A stretch of 64,000 nucleotides of DNA from Mogibacterium kristiansenii (GTDB taxonomy: Bacteria > Bacillota > Clostridia > Peptostreptococcales > Anaerovoracaceae), in assembly GCF_009695905.1 (NCBI RefSeq), contig NZ_VUNA01000004.1, forward strand, positions 86,555-150,554, in the 5' to 3' direction. A model generated the notes under the pieces. The model searched no databases and was not told the DNA's origin. It saw nothing but the letters and a program-made list of their open reading frames with translations. Shown here in pieces: positions 25,304-35,005 of the stretch. Both the position numbers and the translations under genes were made by a program. Within the stretch, counting starts at the first letter, position 1; every line of letters starts with the position of its first letter.

Positions 25304-26154
25304 TGAAGAGAAAAGGCCTGATTGCACTGCTGGCAGCGGTGCTGGTAACAATGAGCATGGCATTCGTTTCGGCGGATGAAAGCGATTTTAAATTGGTGAA
25401 TTCCTATCCGAAGGATGGACAGACCAATACTTCCATTGAGAACGTCGGCGTGAAGCTGCGTTTCAACCGGGAGCTGGCCGGCGAAAAGGCACAGAAGAAC
25501 AACGCGAAGTGCGTAAAGATTGTGGACCCGAACGGCAAGGAAATTCCGATTAAGGTGATGAGCAGCAAGGCGGACAAGGGTCTTCTGCTGGTTCTGGGTG
25601 ACAGCAACAATAAGAAATTCAAGGTTGAGAACAACGCGAAATACAAATTGGTAATTTCCGAGAATCTGATGGACGATCAGGGTGACCGCCTGGGCAAGGA
25701 GACCACCCTTTCTTTCACGACTTTCAATCAGCGCCTGAACATGATGATTAACATGGGCATGATGTTCCTGATCTTCGGTGGTATTACCGTGATGACCATT
25801 CGAAATGCCAACCAGCAGCAGGAAAAGAAAAATAAGAAGGACGAGAAGGAAGAGGTCGCTTTCAATCCGTACCACGAAGCAAAGCGCACCGGCAAGACCG
25901 TGGAAGAGGTTATTGCAGAGAACAAGAAGAAGGAAGAAAAGGCCGCAAAGAAGGCAAAGCGGAAGAACAAGAACGGAGAAGCCGAGTACGTGAAGGATTA
26001 TCAGCTGAAGCTGAGTGAGATTCTCCCGAACGTGTACAGCGTTTCCGCACCGCGTCCGATTTCTACAGCGGGCGGTAAATATATTTCCTCACACGGTCCG
26101 ACGGCAAAGGCGGCGAAAGCGGCGAAGAAGTTCGGCAATCGGAACCAGAGATAG
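25303..26154 (+). CDS. Secreted/membrane protein with Ig-like domain and basic cytoplasmic tail
   Basis: A 283-residue protein. It has a signal peptide (KRKGLIALLAAVLVTMSMAF), an extracellular Big_5/Ig-like domain (SYPKDGQTNTSIENVGVKL to about residue 145, with F-x-x-x-L repeat features), a membrane segment (MMINMGMMFLIFGGITVMTI) and a Lys/Glu-rich tail with KKEEKAAKKAKRKNKN. The tail likely lies in the cytoplasm. Function unknown; it might link the wall and the cell interior. It is coupled to tadA by the TGATG overlap, with AGGAGG upstream at 25270. Confidence 0.72.
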   Translation: MKRKGLIALLAAVLVTMSMAFVSADESDFKLVNSYPKDGQTNTSIENVGVKLRFNRELAGEKAQKNNAKCVKIVDPNGKEIPIKVMSSKADKGLLLVLGDSNNKKFKVENNAKYKLVISENLMDDQGDRLGKETTLSFTTFNQRLNMMINMGMMFLIFGGITVMTIRNANQQQEKKNKKDEKEEVAFNPYHEAKRTGKTVEEVIAENKKKEEKAAKKAKRKNKNGEAEYVKDYQLKLSEILPNVYSVSAPRPISTAGGKYISSHGPTAKAAKAAKKFGNRNQR

Positions 26155-26163
26155 TATTTTTTG

Positions 26164-26193
26164 AAAGGAATGCCCTTGGCATTCCTTTTTTGT
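26164..26193 (+). terminator. Terminator after the Ig-like protein gene
   Basis: AAAGGAATGCC, loop CTTG, GGCATTCCTTT then TTTTG: an 11-bp stem and T run. Confidence 0.88.
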
Positions 26194-26222
26194 AAGCAGA
26201 TTCCGAATCAGGAGGGAAAAGC

Positions 26223-27185
26223 ATGAATTCATCTATCACCATGAACGCCTATGCGAAGATTAATCTTTCGCTGGAAGTACTCCGGAGACGTCCGGACGGA
26301 TATCACGATATTTTGTCCTTTATGCAAGATCTTGGACTTCACGATGTAGTGACTATGGGACTTACGGAAGAGTCCTTGGGTATTTGCATGCAAAAATTTC
26401 CTTCAAACAATTGCTTTATCCAGGGTGTTCGTGTAAAATTTTGTATGAATTACAGTGCAATTTCCCTGGGATCGGACAACTTGGCGTACCGGGGAGTGGA
26501 AGCGGTGCTGAAGGCATTGCCGGAAGACGGAAAACGACCGGAGGAACTGTATCTCTTCGTGGATAAGAAATTGCCGGTAGCGGCAGGCATTGCCGGGGGA
26601 AGCGGCAATGCGGCAGGATGCATGTTGGCGACCAATGCCCTTTGCGGAAACCCGTTCTCGCTGCGGGAACTGATGGTGCTGGGGGCATCGGTGGGAGCGG
26701 ATGTACCGTTCTCGTTGATGATGAATGCGCGAAAGAACAGAACGGTTTTTTCGGAATTGCCGGGAATTGAAGAAGCTTCAGTAGCTGCAGAGATTGAGGG
26801 AATCGGCGAAATTGTTCGGCCGACGGAACCGAAACCATACGGAGTGATTCTGATGAATCCGGGAATCGGAGTATCTACGCGAGAAGTGTACGAAGCATTG
26901 GATGCTCAATCCGGACGTTCGGTGGAGGAGAAACTTTTTTTTAACCGAATGGAAGAATACACACTGAAACAGTATCCGGAAGCGAAAGCGCTAAAGGATG
27001 CCATGGAGGCAAATCTCCGGGCGGACCGGGTGCTGATGAGCGGCAGCGGCCCCACAATGGTTGCATACTATAATTCGATGGCACAAGCCGAATCTGATTA
27101 CCGAATGGCGAAAGATGCCCCATGGATTCGGGACAACTGGAAGGTATGGTACACAGAAAGTGGAGAGATGTATGATGAACATTGA
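26223..27185 (+). CDS. ispE: 4-diphosphocytidyl-2-C-methyl-D-erythritol kinase
   Basis: A 320-residue GHMP kinase of the MEP isoprenoid pathway. AYAKINLSLEV (with K12) opens the fold, the glycine-rich ATP loop is LPVAAGIAGGSGNAAG (117-132) and D160 lies in VGADVPFSL. It phosphorylates CDP-methylerythritol. About 80 bases around 26390-26470 are noticeably AT-rich compared with the rest of the gene and code for a slightly longer insertion before SDNLAYRG. IspD and IspF are fused in a gene 14 kb away. Confidence 0.93.
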   Translation: MNSSITMNAYAKINLSLEVLRRRPDGYHDILSFMQDLGLHDVVTMGLTEESLGICMQKFPSNNCFIQGVRVKFCMNYSAISLGSDNLAYRGVEAVLKALPEDGKRPEELYLFVDKKLPVAAGIAGGSGNAAGCMLATNALCGNPFSLRELMVLGASVGADVPFSLMMNARKNRTVFSELPGIEEASVAAEIEGIGEIVRPTEPKPYGVILMNPGIGVSTREVYEALDAQSGRSVEEKLFFNRMEEYTLKQYPEAKALKDAMEANLRADRVLMSGSGPTMVAYYNSMAQAESDYRMAKDAPWIRDNWKVWYTESGEMYDEH

Positions 27186-27837
27186 TTTGCAGATTCAGAA
27201 GCCGTTGCGAGAACTAGTATATCTGGAACTCAAACACAAAATCCTTACCGGCGAGATTCAAGCCAGAACGCGTTTGATGGAAATCGATCTGGCAGAGAGA
27301 ATGAATGTCAGCCGGACACCGATCCGGGAGGCCATTCGAGAGCTGGCGACGGATGGACTTGTGGTGATTGAACCGAGACGGGGTGCGTACGTATCGGACA
27401 TTTCAATCCAGAACATGCTGGATATTTTTGAGGTACGAGAAGATTTGGAAGGTCTAGCGGCCGGTCTGGCGGCACAGCGGATTACAGAGGAAGAGAAGCT
27501 GGCACTGAGCAAGATGCACCGGCTGTATGAGATGGCTGTGGAAGCCAGAGATAAAGAGGAAATCGTGGAATACGACGAGAAGTTCCATAATTTCATCGTT
27601 CGCTGCAGCCGAAACAACGTGCTGATTGAGCTGAGCCGTCAGGTGCAGGAACTGTCCATGCGGTTCCGGTATCTCTATTATGATGACGGAACCGTATTCG
27701 AACGGATTCCGAAGGAACACAAGCATGTTATGGAAGCAATTGTTGCCGGTGATGCGGAGAAGGCGCGCCGGGAAGCAGAAGCGCATATCAAAGACCTGAA
27801 GCAGTTCATCATTGGGCTGGACAAGGTCACAAGATAG
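27172..27837 (+). CDS. GntR-family (FCD) regulator
   Basis: A 221-residue FadR-subfamily regulator: winged helix with LMEIDLAERMNVSRTPIREAIREL (about residues 35-58), then the helical FCD effector domain (FEVREDLEGLAAGLAAQ and the His-containing YDEKFHNFI and HKHVMEAI). Its first codons overlap ispE (14 nt), with GGAGAG before ATGATG, so it is co-translated. A ligand for this FCD domain is unknown. A start at 27175 is equally possible. Confidence 0.85.
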   Translation: MMNIDLQIQKPLRELVYLELKHKILTGEIQARTRLMEIDLAERMNVSRTPIREAIRELATDGLVVIEPRRGAYVSDISIQNMLDIFEVREDLEGLAAGLAAQRITEEEKLALSKMHRLYEMAVEARDKEEIVEYDEKFHNFIVRCSRNNVLIELSRQVQELSMRFRYLYYDDGTVFERIPKEHKHVMEAIVAGDAEKARREAEAHIKDLKQFIIGLDKVTR

Positions 27838-27955
27838 ATTAAAAGAAAGAGGAAGGTTGCTATTTCAGGGAAATTTTGCGGGAGGTGATGAGATAGGAAA
27901 AATTCGCAAGGGTTATGAAATGTATGAAATGATGGTTTTTTGAAAGGAGATTACT

Positions 27956-29044
27956 TTGAATAAGGATAAGAAAGGCTATCTGATACTGGCGGATGGCACG
28001 ATTCTGGAAGGTAGAAGGTTCGGAGCGGAACGGGATTCTATCGGCGAACTGGTCTTCACCACCGGTGTGGAAGGCTATGTGGAAACGCTGACGGACCCGA
28101 GCTACTGCGGACAAATTGTTATGCAGACATTTCCGCTAATCGGAAATTACGGAATGATGGAAGAAGATTTCGAGGGCAAATGCGCCTTGAAGGGATATGT
28201 GGTTCGGGAATACTGCGATACCCCATCCAACTTCCGCTCGGAATATGATCTGGATACATTCTTGAAAAACAACGATGTGCCGGGTATTTGGGGCATCGAC
28301 ACCCGTGCGCTGACCCGGAAAATTCGGGAGCACGGCGTAATGAACGCAGTCATCTGCTCCGAGATTCCGGAAAACTTGGATGCAGTAACAGAATATACAA
28401 TTGTTAATGCCGTAAAGTCCGTTACCTGCGATGAGGCGTACACCGTTTCTCCGGAAGGAGAAGCAAAATATCGCGTCACCCTGATCGATTACGGCGCAAA
28501 AAGAAATATCATCCGCAAGCTGAACCGGTACGGCTGTGAGGTTCGGGTGGTACCCAGCACCACTTCCGCAGAGGAGATTCTGGCGTCCCGACCGGACGGT
28601 GTAATGCTGTCCAACGGCCCGGGAGACCCGGCGGAAAATACCGGATGCATTGAAGAAATCCGGAAGCTGATGAGCCGGGTTCCGATTTTCGGCATCTGCC
28701 TGGGACACCAGCTGCTGGCGCTGTCTCAGGGCGGCGAAACCTTTAAGCTGAAGTACGGCCACCGGGGCGGAAATCAGCCGGCTACGGTCACCTTCGGCGA
28801 GAATTGCGGTCATACTTTTATCACCACCCAGAACCACGGCTATGCGGTTCGCCCGGAAAGCCTGGAAGGAAAAGGGGAGGTCAGCTTCGTGAACGCCAAC
28901 GATCGGACCTGTGAAGGAATGATCTATCCGGACAAGAACGCATTTTCCGTACAATTTCATCCGGAGGCCCATGCGGGTCCTCACGATACGAGTTTTCTGT
29001 TTAAACAGTTCATTGAGTTGATGGAGGAGTACAAAAATGCCTAA
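27956..29044 (+). CDS. carA: Carbamoyl-phosphate synthase small subunit
   Basis: A 362-residue glutamine amidotransferase subunit that releases ammonia from glutamine for CarB. The class I triad is C248 (GICLGHQ), H335 and E337 (FHPEA). N-terminal motifs such as LVFTTGVEGYVETLTDPSY are typical. The start is TTG at 27956 with AAGGAG 7 nt upstream, an atypical start codon. Overlap with carB is 8 nt. Confidence 0.94.
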   Translation: MNKDKKGYLILADGTILEGRRFGAERDSIGELVFTTGVEGYVETLTDPSYCGQIVMQTFPLIGNYGMMEEDFEGKCALKGYVVREYCDTPSNFRSEYDLDTFLKNNDVPGIWGIDTRALTRKIREHGVMNAVICSEIPENLDAVTEYTIVNAVKSVTCDEAYTVSPEGEAKYRVTLIDYGAKRNIIRKLNRYGCEVRVVPSTTSAEEILASRPDGVMLSNGPGDPAENTGCIEEIRKLMSRVPIFGICLGHQLLALSQGGETFKLKYGHRGGNQPATVTFGENCGHTFITTQNHGYAVRPESLEGKGEVSFVNANDRTCEGMIYPDKNAFSVQFHPEAHAGPHDTSFLFKQFIELMEEYKNA

Positions 29045-32000
29045 AGATAAAAGTATTAAGAAAGTTCTAGTAATCGGTTCCGGACCGATTGTCATCGGCC
29101 AGGCGGCGGAGTTTGACTATGCCGGCGCCCAGGCCTGCCGGGTGCTGAAGGAGGAAGGCATCGATACGGTGCTGGTGAACTCCAACCCGGCCACCATCAT
29201 GACGGATAAACACCTGGCGGACGAGATTTATCTGGAGCCGCTGACGGTGGAAACCGTAAAGAGAATCATTGAGAAAGAGAAGCCGGACGGCCTGCTGGCC
29301 GGACTGGGCGGACAGACCGGATTAACCATTGCCATGCAGCTTTCCAAGGAGAACTGGCTGGAAGAGCACAACGTGCGCCTGCTGGGATCCAATGTGGACG
29401 CCATCGATAAGGCAGAAGACCGGGAACTGTTCCGTGAGGTGATGGAAGAAATCGGCGAACCTTGCGTGCCTTCCGGAATTGCGGAAGACCTGCAGACGGC
29501 GCTGGATATTGCAAAGGAAATCGGGTACCCGGTCATCGTGCGTCCTGCTTTTACCCTAGGCGGCAGCGGTGGCGGAATCGCGGAGACGGAAGAGGAACTG
29601 CGTACCATCGCGCAGAGTGGATTGGATCAGTCCCCGATTACCCAGATTCTGGTGGAGAAGAGCATCGCCGGATGGAAGGAAATCGAATTTGAGACCATGC
29701 GAGACTCCATGGGCAATGTGATTCAGATCTGCCCGATGGAGAACCTGGATCCGGTGGGCGTGCACACGGGTGACTCCATCGTCGTGGCACCGACCCTGAC
29801 TTTGGCGGACAAGGAGTTCCAGATGCTCCGTTCCGCGGCGCTGAGAATCATTTCGGCGTTGGGCATTGAAGGCGGATGCAACTGCCAGTTTGCCTTGAAC
29901 CCGGACAGCTTTGAGTATGCGGTAATCGAGGTGAACCCGAGAGTGTCCCGTTCCTCGGCCCTGGCGTCCAAAGCCACCGGCTATCCGATCGCCAAGGTAA
30001 CCACCCGAATCGCTTTGGGATACACCCTGGACGAAATCGTGAACGACGTAACCGGAAAGACCTGCGCTTGCTTCGAGCCGACGGTGGATTACGTGGCGCT
30101 GAAGGTGCCGAAGTGGCCGTTTGACAAATTCGCCGGCTCCAGCCGAAAGCTGGGCACCCGGATGAAGGCTACCGGTGAGGTCATGTCCATCGCCAACTCC
30201 TTCGAGGCGGCATTGATGAAGGCCATACGCGGTGCGGAAATTTCCCTGGACACTCTGAACTTCGAGTACCAGGGCGACAAAACCCTGCCGGAACGAATCG
30301 GCACGCAGGACGATCACCGCATCTTCGCGATTTTCGAAGGCTTTAAGACGAGACAGGTCACCGTGGATCAGGTGCACGACATCACGAAGATCGACCGCTG
30401 GTTCCTGAACAAGATCAAACATCTGGCAGACTTCGAACTGGAGCTGGCAGATTCGGCCAAAAATAAAGAACTTCCGGCAGAGATGTACGAGGAAGCGAAG
30501 AAGCTGGGTTATACCGACGAAGCGATTTGCCGGATTGCCGAAGTGGAAGAAGTTCCGGGCATGGACTTCAGCTATAAGATGGTAGACACTTGCGCCGCAG
30601 AATTCGACGCAATGACCCCGTATTTCTATTCCACAACGGATAAGGATTGCGAATCCAGAAGCTTCCGCCGCAGCGGAAAGCCGGTCATCATGGTACTGGG
30701 TTCCGGCCCGATTCGAATCGGTCAGGGAATCGAGTTCGACTATTCATCGGTACACTGCGTATGGACGCTGCGGGAGATGGGCTACGACGTAGTTATTGTC
30801 AACAACAACCCGGAAACCGTATCCACGGACTACGACACGGCGAACCGCCTGTATTTCGAGCCGCTCCATCCGGAAGACGTGATGAACATCATCAAGGTGG
30901 AGAAGCCGATCGGCGTCGTTGTGGCTTTCGGTGGTCAGACCGCCATCAAGCTCACCCAGTTCCTGCACGACAACGGAATTCAGATTCTGGGCACCTCCGC
31001 AGAAGGAATCGATCTGGCGGAAGACAGAGGTAAGTTCGACGCTCTTCTGGAAAAATTCGGCATCAGCCGTCCGAAGGGTCAGAGTGTCACCGACCTGGAG
31101 GGCGCACTCCGGGCGGCAGAAGAAATCGGCTATCCGGTGCTTCTGAGACCGTCCTACGTCATCGGCGGCCAGAACATGACCATTGCCGGGGACGAAGAGG
31201 ATACCCGGAAGTACATGGAACGAATTCTGGAAAACTCCGACGACAACACGGTGCTGGTGGACAAATACATGCCGGGCATCGAGCTGGAAGTGGATGTTAT
31301 TTCCGACGGAGAGGATGTGCTGATTCCGGGAATCATGGAGCATATCGAGAAAGCCGGAATTCACTCCGGGGACTCCATCGCTGTATATCCTCCGTTCAAT
31401 CTGTCGGATCGTCAGCTGAGACGAATTGTGGATATTTCCGAGAAACTGGCGCTGGCATTGGGTACCAAGGGCCTGGTCAATATTCAGTATCTCCAGTACA
31501 ACGGAGAGCTGTACGTCATCGAGGTGAATCCGAGAGCCTCCCGGACGGTACCGTACATCAGCAAGGTATCCGGTGTACCGATGGTGGATCTGGCGTCCCA
31601 GGTAATGCTGGGGGCGAAGCTGGAAGATCTGGGATACGGAACGGGATTGTACCGCACTCCGGCCTACGTGGCCGTAAAGGTTCCGGTATTCTCCTTTGAG
31701 AAGCTCACCGATGCCAACTCCATCCTGGGACCGGAAATGAAATCCACGGGAGAAGTTCTGGGACTGGGTCGGACCATGAACGAAGCTCTGTTCAAGGGAC
31801 TGACCGCCGCCGGATTCACCGTGCCGCCGAGAAAATACGGAGAGGAACACGGCGTGATGATTTCCGTTCAGAAACGGGATTATCCGGAAATCCTGCCGAT
31901 TGCCATGAAACTGCACACCCTGGGAATGAAGCTTTATGCCACAAGAGGCACGGCAGAAGCCATCCGCACCATGGGTATCGAGGTTACTCAGGTTCAGAAG

Positions 32001-33092
32001 GCCCAGAAGAGCACGGATATCATCGATCTGATGGAAAGCGGAAAGACCAGCTATATCATCTTTACCGGACAGGCCAACGATGCGGCATTGGGCGATTACA
32101 CCGCCGTGCACAAGCGGGCGATGCAGCTGGGCATCCCTTGCCTCACCAGCGTGGATACCGCCGGTGCCCTGGTCAATATGATTGAATCCAGATATTCGGA
32201 ACAGAACACCGAGCTGGTGGACATCAACCATATGCGGGCAACCCACCGAAATGTGTACTTTACCAAGCTGCACAGCTGCGGAAATGACTATATCGTACTG
32301 GATAACTTCGACGGACGGATTGAGGGACCGGAGTCCCTGTGCATCAGCCTGTGCGACCGCCACCGCTCCATCGGCGGCGACGGCATCGTCCTGGTGGAGA
32401 AGTCCCGGAAGGCCGATGTGAAGATGAGAGTCTTCTACAGCGACGGCACGGAAGGGGATGCCTGCGGAAACGGCATCCGCTGCGGTGCAAAATACGCCTA
32501 TGAGCAGGGCTTGATCGGTCGGGATATGATGACGGTGGAAACCGTCAACGGTATCCAGAAGCTGAAGCTGTTCATGCGAGACGGATGGGTAACATCGGTA
32601 ATCATGTATGTTCCGGAAGATCAGTTCCTGTACGACCGGGATATGGAAAAGGCAGCCGCTGCGGACACTTGCGTTCAGGAGAAGCTGGCGACCGCCGGCG
32701 CAACGGCGCTGAAAACCAGCCGAATTGCCGGGGGCGGGCTCCACTGCCAGATTTTCTGCGACTCCATCGATACCTTTGATATCGAAAAGCTGGGACCGGA
32801 AATCGAATATTCGGATATCTTCAATGCACCGGCATGCTTCGAGTTCATCAAGGTGGTGGATGCGTCCACCATCCGTTTGAAGATCTGGGACGGCGCCAAC
32901 GGTGCGGTGCTCTCCAGCGCCAGTGCGGCATTCTGTGCCGCCCGCATGGCGGTGGAACAGGGCTACTGCAGAGGAGATAAGGAGATTATCGTGGAAACGC
33001 CGGGAGGCGATATTCTGGTGAACTTCCTGGAAGGTCGAATCAGCCTGACGGCCGAGGTGTCCTTCGCGTTCAGCGGTAAATTCTGGTATTAA
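29037..33092 (+). CDS. carB: CarB (carbamoyl-phosphate synthase large subunit) fused to a DapF-like domain
   Basis: A single 1351-codon frame. Residues 1-1071 are a complete CarB: an N-terminal biotin-carboxylase-type ATP-grasp half (VIGSGPIVIGQAAEFDYAG), a second ATP-grasp half (GSGPIRIGQGIEFDYSSV, about 560) and an allosteric MGS-like C-terminal region. This corresponds in length to E. coli CarB (1073). Residues 1072-1351 continue with no linker into a diaminopimelate epimerase-like domain: FTKLHSCGND (1075-1084), RSIGGDGIVL, DGTEGDACGNGIRC (one catalytic Cys, 1143) and IWDGANGAVLSSASA (1283-1297) where an ACGTG motif is expected. No stop codon or shift separates them. It would make carbamoyl phosphate; the extra domain's role is unknown. 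Confidence 0.93.
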   Translation: MPKDKSIKKVLVIGSGPIVIGQAAEFDYAGAQACRVLKEEGIDTVLVNSNPATIMTDKHLADEIYLEPLTVETVKRIIEKEKPDGLLAGLGGQTGLTIAMQLSKENWLEEHNVRLLGSNVDAIDKAEDRELFREVMEEIGEPCVPSGIAEDLQTALDIAKEIGYPVIVRPAFTLGGSGGGIAETEEELRTIAQSGLDQSPITQILVEKSIAGWKEIEFETMRDSMGNVIQICPMENLDPVGVHTGDSIVVAPTLTLADKEFQMLRSAALRIISALGIEGGCNCQFALNPDSFEYAVIEVNPRVSRSSALASKATGYPIAKVTTRIALGYTLDEIVNDVTGKTCACFEPTVDYVALKVPKWPFDKFAGSSRKLGTRMKATGEVMSIANSFEAALMKAIRGAEISLDTLNFEYQGDKTLPERIGTQDDHRIFAIFEGFKTRQVTVDQVHDITKIDRWFLNKIKHLADFELELADSAKNKELPAEMYEEAKKLGYTDEAICRIAEVEEVPGMDFSYKMVDTCAAEFDAMTPYFYSTTDKDCESRSFRRSGKPVIMVLGSGPIRIGQGIEFDYSSVHCVWTLREMGYDVVIVNNNPETVSTDYDTANRLYFEPLHPEDVMNIIKVEKPIGVVVAFGGQTAIKLTQFLHDNGIQILGTSAEGIDLAEDRGKFDALLEKFGISRPKGQSVTDLEGALRAAEEIGYPVLLRPSYVIGGQNMTIAGDEEDTRKYMERILENSDDNTVLVDKYMPGIELEVDVISDGEDVLIPGIMEHIEKAGIHSGDSIAVYPPFNLSDRQLRRIVDISEKLALALGTKGLVNIQYLQYNGELYVIEVNPRASRTVPYISKVSGVPMVDLASQVMLGAKLEDLGYGTGLYRTPAYVAVKVPVFSFEKLTDANSILGPEMKSTGEVLGLGRTMNEALFKGLTAAGFTVPPRKYGEEHGVMISVQKRDYPEILPIAMKLHTLGMKLYATRGTAEAIRTMGIEVTQVQKAQKSTDIIDLMESGKTSYIIFTGQANDAALGDYTAVHKRAMQLGIPCLTSVDTAGALVNMIESRYSEQNTELVDINHMRATHRNVYFTKLHSCGNDYIVLDNFDGRIEGPESLCISLCDRHRSIGGDGIVLVEKSRKADVKMRVFYSDGTEGDACGNGIRCGAKYAYEQGLIGRDMMTVETVNGIQKLKLFMRDGWVTSVIMYVPEDQFLYDRDMEKAAAADTCVQEKLATAGATALKTSRIAGGGLHCQIFCDSIDTFDIEKLGPEIEYSDIFNAPACFEFIKVVDASTIRLKIWDGANGAVLSSASAAFCAARMAVEQGYCRGDKEIIVETPGGDILVNFLEGRISLTAEVSFAFSGKFWY

Positions 33093-33133
33093 TACAGTAA
33101 TTAGAAAAATGAACAAATGAAGCGAATGTAAAG

Positions 33134-33268
33134 ATGCCGCCGGCAGGTCATTACGGCGACGTAGAGAAAGAAATCGGTCGTGCCTGCGTACAGCTGGCTT
33201 CGCCGGACTTCAAGTTCATGAGCGGTGAGACCATCACCCTGGAAGGCGGAATGGGCCTGAGACCGTAA
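33134..33268 (+). pseudogene. SDR C-terminal remnant
   Basis: A 44-codon frame, MPPAGHYGDVEKEIGRAC through SGETITLEGGMGLRP, ends like a short-chain dehydrogenase (S-G-E/Q-x-I-x-x-x-GG). There is no Rossmann motif or Tyr-Lys pair upstream. It lies after carB, in front of a terminator, and has no clear ribosome-binding site. It is best read as the tail of a lost gene. Confidence 0.6.
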
Positions 33269-33290
33269 AGGGAAAGTAAAACATACCACG

Positions 33291-33332
33291 AAAAAAGCGG
33301 GAGAGCTGCAGTGCAGCCCTCTCGCTTTTTTC
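33291..33332. terminator. Bidirectional terminator between carB and the PFL gene
   Basis: AAAAAGCGGGAGAGCTGC pairs with GCAGCCCTCTCGCTTTTT around AGT with one mismatch; T runs on both strands. Confidence 0.9.
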
Positions 33333-33353
33333 ATGAAGCGTCTATATTTTTTG

Positions 33354-34715
33354 TTAGTTCTTCAAGCTCTGAAGCGGAGCCGGAATCCGTCCGCCTCGGC
33401 GAATCATTTTTGCCGGAGAAGGATTCTTCAGATCCATTACCGGACCGTAGCCCAGCAGCCCGCCAAAGTTCAGTTCCTCACCGCTCTTCAGACCGATGGC
33501 CGGAATAACGCGAACGGCTGTAGTTTTGCTGTTCACCATGCCGATGGCCGCCTCGTCGGCGATGATGGCTGAGATGGTTTCCGGAGTGGTGTCTCCCGGA
33601 ATCACAATCATGTCCAGACCCACGGAGCATACCGCGGTCATGGCTTCCAGCTTCTCCAGAACCAGGTTTCCGCTGCGAGCGGCAGCAATCATACCCTCGT
33701 CTTCACTTACCGGGATAAATGCGCCGGAGAGTCCGCCGACACTGGAAGAAGCCATTACGCCGCCCTTTTTAACCGCATCGTTGAGCATGGCCAGTGCAGC
33801 GGTGGTACCGTGAGTACCGCACTGCTCCAGGCCGATTTCTTCCAGAATACGTGCAACGGAATCGCCGATTGCCGGAGTCGGTGCCAGAGACAGATCCACG
33901 ATTCCGAACGGTACGCCCAATGCGGCAGCGGCTTCAGAACCCACCAGCTGACCGACACGGGTAATCTTAAATGCCGTTTTCTTAATGGTTTCTGCCACCT
34001 CGTTCAGCGGAGCATCGTCCGGAAGGTCATGCAGCACGGACCGAACCACGCCCGGACCGGATACGCCAACGCTGAGGACGGAATCTGCTTCGCCCACGCC
34101 GTGGAAAGCACCGGCCATGAACGGGTTATCCTCTACCGCGTTGCAGAATACCACCAGTTTAGCAGCGCCCATGCACTGGTTATCTTTGGTGAGGAGTGCG
34201 GCTTTCTGAATCTGTCGGCCCATCAGGGCAACGGCATCCATGTTGATGCCGGCCTTGGTGGAGCCGATATTTACCGAGGAGCACACCAGCTGGGTTTCGG
34301 CCAAAGCTTGTGGGATGGATTCAATCAGTTCCCGGTCCCCGGCGCTGAAGCCCTTCTGGACCAGTGCGGAATATCCGCCGATAAAATCAATTCCGACAGT
34401 ATGAGCTGCTCGATCCAGCGTACGTGCGTATTTCACCGGATCGCCGCCGGATACACCGGCCAGCATGGCAATCGGTGTAACGGAAACCCGCTTGTTTACA
34501 ATTGGAATTCCGTACTTTCCGGTAATCTTTTCGCCGGTTTCCACCAGGTGTTCCGCTTTTCGGCAGATCTTTTCGTAGATCTTCTCGCAGGAGCGGTCGA
34601 TGTCGCTGTCCGCGCAGTCCAGCAGAGAAATGCCCATGGTGGTGGTACGGACATCCAGGTTTTTGTCTCGAATCATGGAAATGGTTTCCAAGATATCGCC
34701 AATATCGTTATACAT
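33354..34715 (-). CDS. PFL-family (UPF0210) protein
   Basis: A 453-residue protein with features of the PFL/DUF711 family: [14 protein letters not shown] near the N-terminus, [21 protein letters not shown] and [38 protein letters not shown]. The family resembles glycyl-radical enzymes in fold, but no glycyl-radical motif or activation is evident, and the biochemical role is unknown. It is translated after an ACT-domain gene, a conserved pair, which suggests the ACT protein regulates it by binding a small molecule. Confidence 0.85.
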   Translation of the reverse strand: MYNDIGDILETISMIRDKNLDVRTTTMGISLLDCADSDIDRSCEKIYEKICRKAEHLVETGEKITGKYGIPIVNKRVSVTPIAMLAGVSGGDPVKYARTLDRAAHTVGIDFIGGYSALVQKGFSAGDRELIESIPQALAETQLVCSSVNIGSTKAGINMDAVALMGRQIQKAALLTKDNQCMGAAKLVVFCNAVEDNPFMAGAFHGVGEADSVLSVGVSGPGVVRSVLHDLPDDAPLNEVAETIKKTAFKITRVGQLVGSEAAAALGVPFGIVDLSLAPTPAIGDSVARILEEIGLEQCGTHGTTAALAMLNDAVKKGGVMASSSVGGLSGAFIPVSEDEGMIAAARSGNLVLEKLEAMTAVCSVGLDMIVIPGDTTPETISAIIADEAAIGMVNSKTTAVRVIPAIGLKSGEELNFGGLLGYGPVMDLKNPSPAKMIRRGGRIPAPLQSLKN

Positions 34716-34732
34716 GCTTGTTCTCCCTTCTG

Positions 34733-35005
34733 CTAAATCCGATGCATGGAATTGAAAATATTTTCATGCATTACATGAACGTCCATTGTCGGGAGTTCCT
34801 TCAAAATCGCATCCCGGAGCTCAGCAATTGTTACATTCATCTGTTCGATGCTGATGACCATCATCATGGTGAAGAAGTCCTGCTTTACGGATTGGGTCAT
34901 CTCGATGACGCTGGCATTGGCATTGGCGCAGCAAGCGGAGACGGAGGCCAGAATGCCTACCTCATCTCTGCCGGTGATGGTTACCACAGCTTTCTCTCTA
35001 TCCAT
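34733..35005 (-). CDS. ACT-domain protein
   Basis: A 90-residue ACT domain (UPF0237-like): [36 protein letters not shown] domains bind amino acids and regulate partner enzymes. It sits 18 nt before the PFL-family gene and its first 8 nt overlap the radical SAM gene. The start at 35005 is chosen because AGGAGG lies just upstream. Confidence 0.85.
   Translation of the reverse strand: MDREKAVVTITGRDEVGILASVSACCANANASVIEMTQSVKQDFFTMMMVISIEQMNVTIAELRDAILKELPTMDVHVMHENIFNSMHRI

Noticed and set aside
30744..33116. 790-codon open frame antisense to carB
   Set aside because: Antisense shadow with no start signal; the plus strand encodes the CarB-DapF protein.
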